Shown here: piece after piece, positions 6,067 through 8,711 of the stretch
Numbering within the stretch: the first letter of the stretch is position 1
How the letters are laid out: each line of letters starts with the position of its first letter
Source of the DNA: Desulfuromonadales bacterium
Lineage (GTDB): Bacteria; Desulfobacterota; Desulfuromonadia; Desulfuromonadales; BM103
Assembly: GCA_030630015.1 (NCBI GenBank)
Contig: DAOVNV010000094.1
Coordinates: forward strand, 1-8,711
Length of the DNA: 8,711 nucleotides
Direction of reading: 5' to 3'
The notes under the pieces: generated by a model
The model's input: only the letters and a program-made list of their open reading frames with translations
Databases searched by the model: none
What the model was told of the DNA's origin: nothing
Made by a program: the position numbers and the translations under genes

Positions 6067-7098
6067 ATGAGCGTAAAACTGACTCACCTGTCCAAAACCA
6101 GCGGTTGAGCTGCCAAGCTGGCCCCCGGGCCGCTGGCGCAGGTGCTGCGCCAACTACCGCAGGTTGACGACCCGAACCTTCTGACCGCCGCGATCCCCTT
6201 CGCCGATGCCGGGGTGTATCGTCTGTCGGACGATTGTGCCCTGGTCCAGTCAGTCGATTTTTTCACGCCGATCGTCGATGATCCGGCCACTTTCGGCAGC
6301 ATCGCTGCAGCCAACGCCCTGTCAGACATTTACGCCATGGGCGGCACACCGCTCACGGCCCTCAACTTGATCGGTTTCCCGGAGTGCCTGGACCGACAAC
6401 TCCTGGTCGAAATTCTCAAGGCGGGTGCGCAGAAGGTCCATGAGGCGGGTGCAGTCATCGTCGGCGGTCACACCGTGGAGGACGACGAGCCTAAATACGG
6501 CCTGGCGGTTACCGGCACGGTCGACCCGGCCCGCCTGATCAGTACGGTCGGCGCCCGACCCGGCGATGTCCTGGTCCTGACCAAGCCGCTCGGCACCGGC
6601 ATTCTGGCCACGGCGCTGAAAGGGGAAGTGATCACCGAAACCGACATGGTCGATGCCATCATCGGCATGTCAACCCTGAACAAGGCGGCCGCAGAAGCGA
6701 TGCGCCAGGTCGACACCCACGCCTGCACCGACATCACCGGCTTCGGCCTGCTCGGTCACACGGTGGAGATGGCTGAAGCCAGCCAGATCGGCATCGTCAT
6801 CAACAGCGCTGTCCTGCCGATCTATCCGCAGGTTTTCGAGCTGGCGGCGATGGGGCTGATTCCGGTCGGCAGCTACAAGAATCGGGAGCACTATCTGCCC
6901 AGCGTCGTCAACCGCGACCAGGTCTCGCCGGAAATCGTCGACATCATTGCCGACCCCCAGACCTCAGGTGGGCTGCTGATTGCTGTCCCGGCCGAACAGG
7001 GGCAGCAACTGCTCGAAGAGCTCGCGGCAAGGAATGTTGAAGGATTCGCGGTCGGTCGGGTCGTGGAGAATTTTCCCGGGAAGATCAAGGTGGACTGA
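6067..7098 (+). CDS. selD: Selenide, water dikinase SelD, itself a selenoprotein (Sec14)
   Basis: This enzyme makes selenophosphate from selenide and ATP, the selenium donor for SelA. Reading the TGA at 6106-6108 as Sec gives 343 residues, the normal SelD length, beginning MSVKLTHLSKTSGUAAKLAPG. Sec14 and Lys17 align with the catalytic Cys17 and Lys20 of E. coli SelD. Other hallmarks are ALVQSVDFFTPIVDD, NALSDIYAMGG (83-93), GGHTVEDDEPKYG (from 133), TDITGFGLLGH (from 221) and ADPQTSGGLL (about 295-304). A SECIS-like hairpin follows the UGA. If translation is started at GTG 6142, the enzyme loses its active-site residues, so the upstream ATG with its ribosome binding site is preferred. SelD being a selenoprotein is well known in many bacteria and creates positive feedback, since it needs selenocysteine to make the selenium donor. 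It lies 40 bases after selB. Confidence 0.96.
6106..6152 (+). promoter_or_regulatory. Sec UGA codon and bacterial SECIS-like hairpin of selD
   Basis: TGGCGCAG (6134-6141) and CTGCGCCA (6145-6152) form a perfect 8-base-pair stem with a GUG triloop (6142-6144). Opening the top two pairs gives an AGGUGCU loop on a GC-rich stem, strikingly like the AGGUCU loop of E. coli fdhF. The loop G is 34 bases after the UGA, at the long end of what I recall for bacterial SECIS elements. Pairing was done by eye. Confidence 0.75.
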
Positions 7099-7116
7099 AA
7101 GCTGGGGACTCATCAA

Positions 7117-8286
7117 ATGATTTTACTCGACAAACCCTATGTCTCTGAATATTTCAAGACCATATTATTGGATTCTGGCTTTCCTGTCGTCGCAACAAAA
7201 TCTGCTGAGCAGTTCAATCTTTCGACTGAGACAAACTGGATCTCTGAAGAGAAGAGCGTCGCATCATTTCGTCAGAACGGCTTTCAAAAGCTTTATTCCA
7301 ATTCGGAAAATGCTCTGGACTGGATCGATTCCAACCTGTCCTTTACTCAACTTCCGGCACAGATTCAAACACTAAAAAACAAAGTTACTTTTCGTGACGG
7401 ACTCAGGGAATTTTATCCGGAGTATAAATACGAAGCTGTCGCGTTAAACAATTTACGCGATTTCATCCCTTCCGCGGTTCCTTACCCTTTTATCATCAAA
7501 CCGGCCATCGGTTTCTTCAGTCTCGGAGTGCACATGGTCAACTGCGCTGAGGAATGGGGCGCTGTCGTCGATACCATCTTCGAAGAACTGGAAGACATAA
7601 AATCCCAGTATCCTGTAGCGGTTCTGGATACGAACCTGTTCATCATTGAGGAGTGTATCGAAGGGGAAGAGTACGCGATTGACGCCTATTATGATGAACA
7701 GGGCGAACCGGTGATCCTCAACATCTTGAAACACCCTTTCTCTTCGGCTGCTGATGTCAGTGATCGGGCCTATTACACCCGTATCGATTTTTTTATGGAG
7801 CTGCTGGAACCTTTCCAGGAGTTGCTGAAAAAGATCGGCAACCCCGGCACTCTCAAAAATTTCCCGGTTCATTTGGAAGCCCGGATCGATGATAACGGGT
7901 TGATCCAGCCAATAGAGGCAAACCCCATGCGTTTTGCCGGTTGGTGCGTCACCGACCTTGCCTGGTATGCCTATGGGATCACCCCATATCGTTGCTATTT
8001 TGACGGCAAAAGACCTGACTGGAACAAGCTTGTTAAAGAACACAAAGGGAAGGTTTATGCGATGATGATTTTTGACCTTCCTGCCGATGTGAAGCCGGAA
8101 CAGGTGGCTTCTTTTGATTGGGACAAGGCTCTGGCTCTGTTTCCCAAGGTATTGGATCTTCGCAAGATCGATTATTATGAATACCCGATATTCGGTTTTT
8201 TGTTTGCCGAACTTGATGCCTCTGATCTGAGTGCCATGGAAACGGTTTTGCGGGCGGACATGAGAGACTATATCTGCTTTAAATAA
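7117..8286 (+). CDS. ATP-grasp domain protein, substrate unknown
   Basis: This 389-residue soluble protein begins MILLDKPYVSEYFKTILLD, a Rossmann-like N-terminal part. An ATP-grasp fold follows: FIIKPAIGFFSLGV (125-138) holds the ATP-binding lysine and glycine-rich loop, FIIEECIEGEEYAID (from 175) is the second nucleotide-binding strand, and HLEAR (252-256) with EANPMRFAGWC (267-277) supplies the E-x-N-P metal-binding motif. ATP-grasp enzymes usually join a carboxylate to an amine or thiol via an acylphosphate; the substrate cannot be read from the sequence. It starts 18 bases after selD, preceded by a weak GGGGA site, and ends with tandem TAA TAA, so co-transcription with the sel genes is likely. 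Its GC content and codon use (many AAA, TTT, GAT) differ from selABD, suggesting a separate origin. A role in selenium metabolism is only inferred from position. Confidence 0.85.
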   Translation: MILLDKPYVSEYFKTILLDSGFPVVATKSAEQFNLSTETNWISEEKSVASFRQNGFQKLYSNSENALDWIDSNLSFTQLPAQIQTLKNKVTFRDGLREFYPEYKYEAVALNNLRDFIPSAVPYPFIIKPAIGFFSLGVHMVNCAEEWGAVVDTIFEELEDIKSQYPVAVLDTNLFIIEECIEGEEYAIDAYYDEQGEPVILNILKHPFSSAADVSDRAYYTRIDFFMELLEPFQELLKKIGNPGTLKNFPVHLEARIDDNGLIQPIEANPMRFAGWCVTDLAWYAYGITPYRCYFDGKRPDWNKLVKEHKGKVYAMMIFDLPADVKPEQVASFDWDKALALFPKVLDLRKIDYYEYPIFGFLFAELDASDLSAMETVLRADMRDYICFK

Positions 8287-8711
8287 TAAGAGGCCTCTTC
8301 CAGGTCGTGGAGCCTTCCCCACTCACCCGCACTCCCCATAGGAACATTCATAATCTTCATTCACTTCAGTTATTGCTGATTCTGACAGTTATTGATAACC
8401 ATAAAAGCACAAGAGTACAACCCGCATCACCAATACCGGTTGGTTGGATAATCGGGACAAATATCTATTTTTTCCTACTGGAAGATTGGGCGCTGAGACT
8501 TTGTGAATGGCTACATGATTTTGAGGTCTTCAGAGTTCTCCCCTGTCATGTTTGGGTTTGACAAGGGGTATGGCTTGAGGTAGAAGAAAACAACGACTCA
8601 CATTGGATCGTATTATTGGCGGGAAGGGCATTTTACTGCGCCGTCGGCAGCAGCTAGCCGAAGGCAAATTCTTGTCACCTCACGCCACCCCCAACAACCC
8701 TCAATTACAAA
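8287..8711. other. Right-hand stretch without a recognisable gene
   Basis: These 425 AT-richer bases follow the ATP-grasp gene. The one longish plus-strand frame (8307-8561) has a histidine/leucine/threonine-rich composition and no family pattern, so I do not call it. A 12-base palindrome AAGAGGCCTCTT (8288-8299) overlaps the second TAA but has no T-tract, so it is not a standard terminator. An imperfect hairpin lies at 8640-8665 (GCC-G-TCGGC, 8-base loop, GCCGA-A-GGC), also without a T-tract. No tRNA and no selC were seen. Confidence 0.45.

Noticed and set aside
7453..8322. 289-codon minus-strand ORF opposite the ATP-grasp gene
   Set aside because: The plus strand carries recognisable ATP-grasp motifs, while the minus frame has none.
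8307..8561. 84-codon plus-strand ORF after the ATP-grasp gene
   Set aside because: No ribosome binding site, low-complexity composition and no recognisable family.

Overview
The window looks like a chromosomal segment of a selenium-using, probably anaerobic Gram-negative bacterium. The GC-rich SelA, SelB and SelD proteins and the Sec-containing SelD fit a Desulfuromonas/Geobacter-type deltaproteobacterium. That assignment is a guess from memory of the protein styles, not a search result.

Layout. The left part (1-2071) is accessory and lower in GC, with all genes on the minus strand. It holds the start-containing 129 codons of an unrecognised protein that runs off the left edge, followed by a HigB-HigA type toxin-antitoxin pair. 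The antitoxin is fused to an ImmA/IrrE-like zinc-peptidase domain. A near-perfect 15-base inverted repeat lies just upstream of higB. About 310 bases then carry no recognised gene, apart from a plausible promoter near their end.

The right part (2386-8286) is a tight plus-strand cluster of five genes. They are (1) a 90-codon AhpD/carboxymuconolactone-decarboxylase-like gene interrupted by an in-frame UGA that gives a CxxU motif, (2) selA, (3) selB overlapping selA by ATGA, (4) selD, itself carrying an in-frame UGA at codon 14, and (5) an ATP-grasp protein. Both UGA codons are followed by a hairpin with a GUG triloop, as expected of bacterial SECIS elements. The selC tRNA-Sec gene is not in the window.

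How it works together. SelD makes selenophosphate, SelA converts seryl-tRNA-Sec to selenocysteyl-tRNA-Sec, and SelB carries that tRNA to UGA codons marked by a SECIS hairpin. Two probable clients of the machinery, SelD itself and the small CxxU redox protein, are encoded in the same cluster. Ordinary gene callers would miss the CxxU gene completely and would start selD too late. The ATP-grasp gene lies 18 bases behind selD and has clearly lower GC. Its link to selenium is positional only. The last 425 bases hold no gene I can support.
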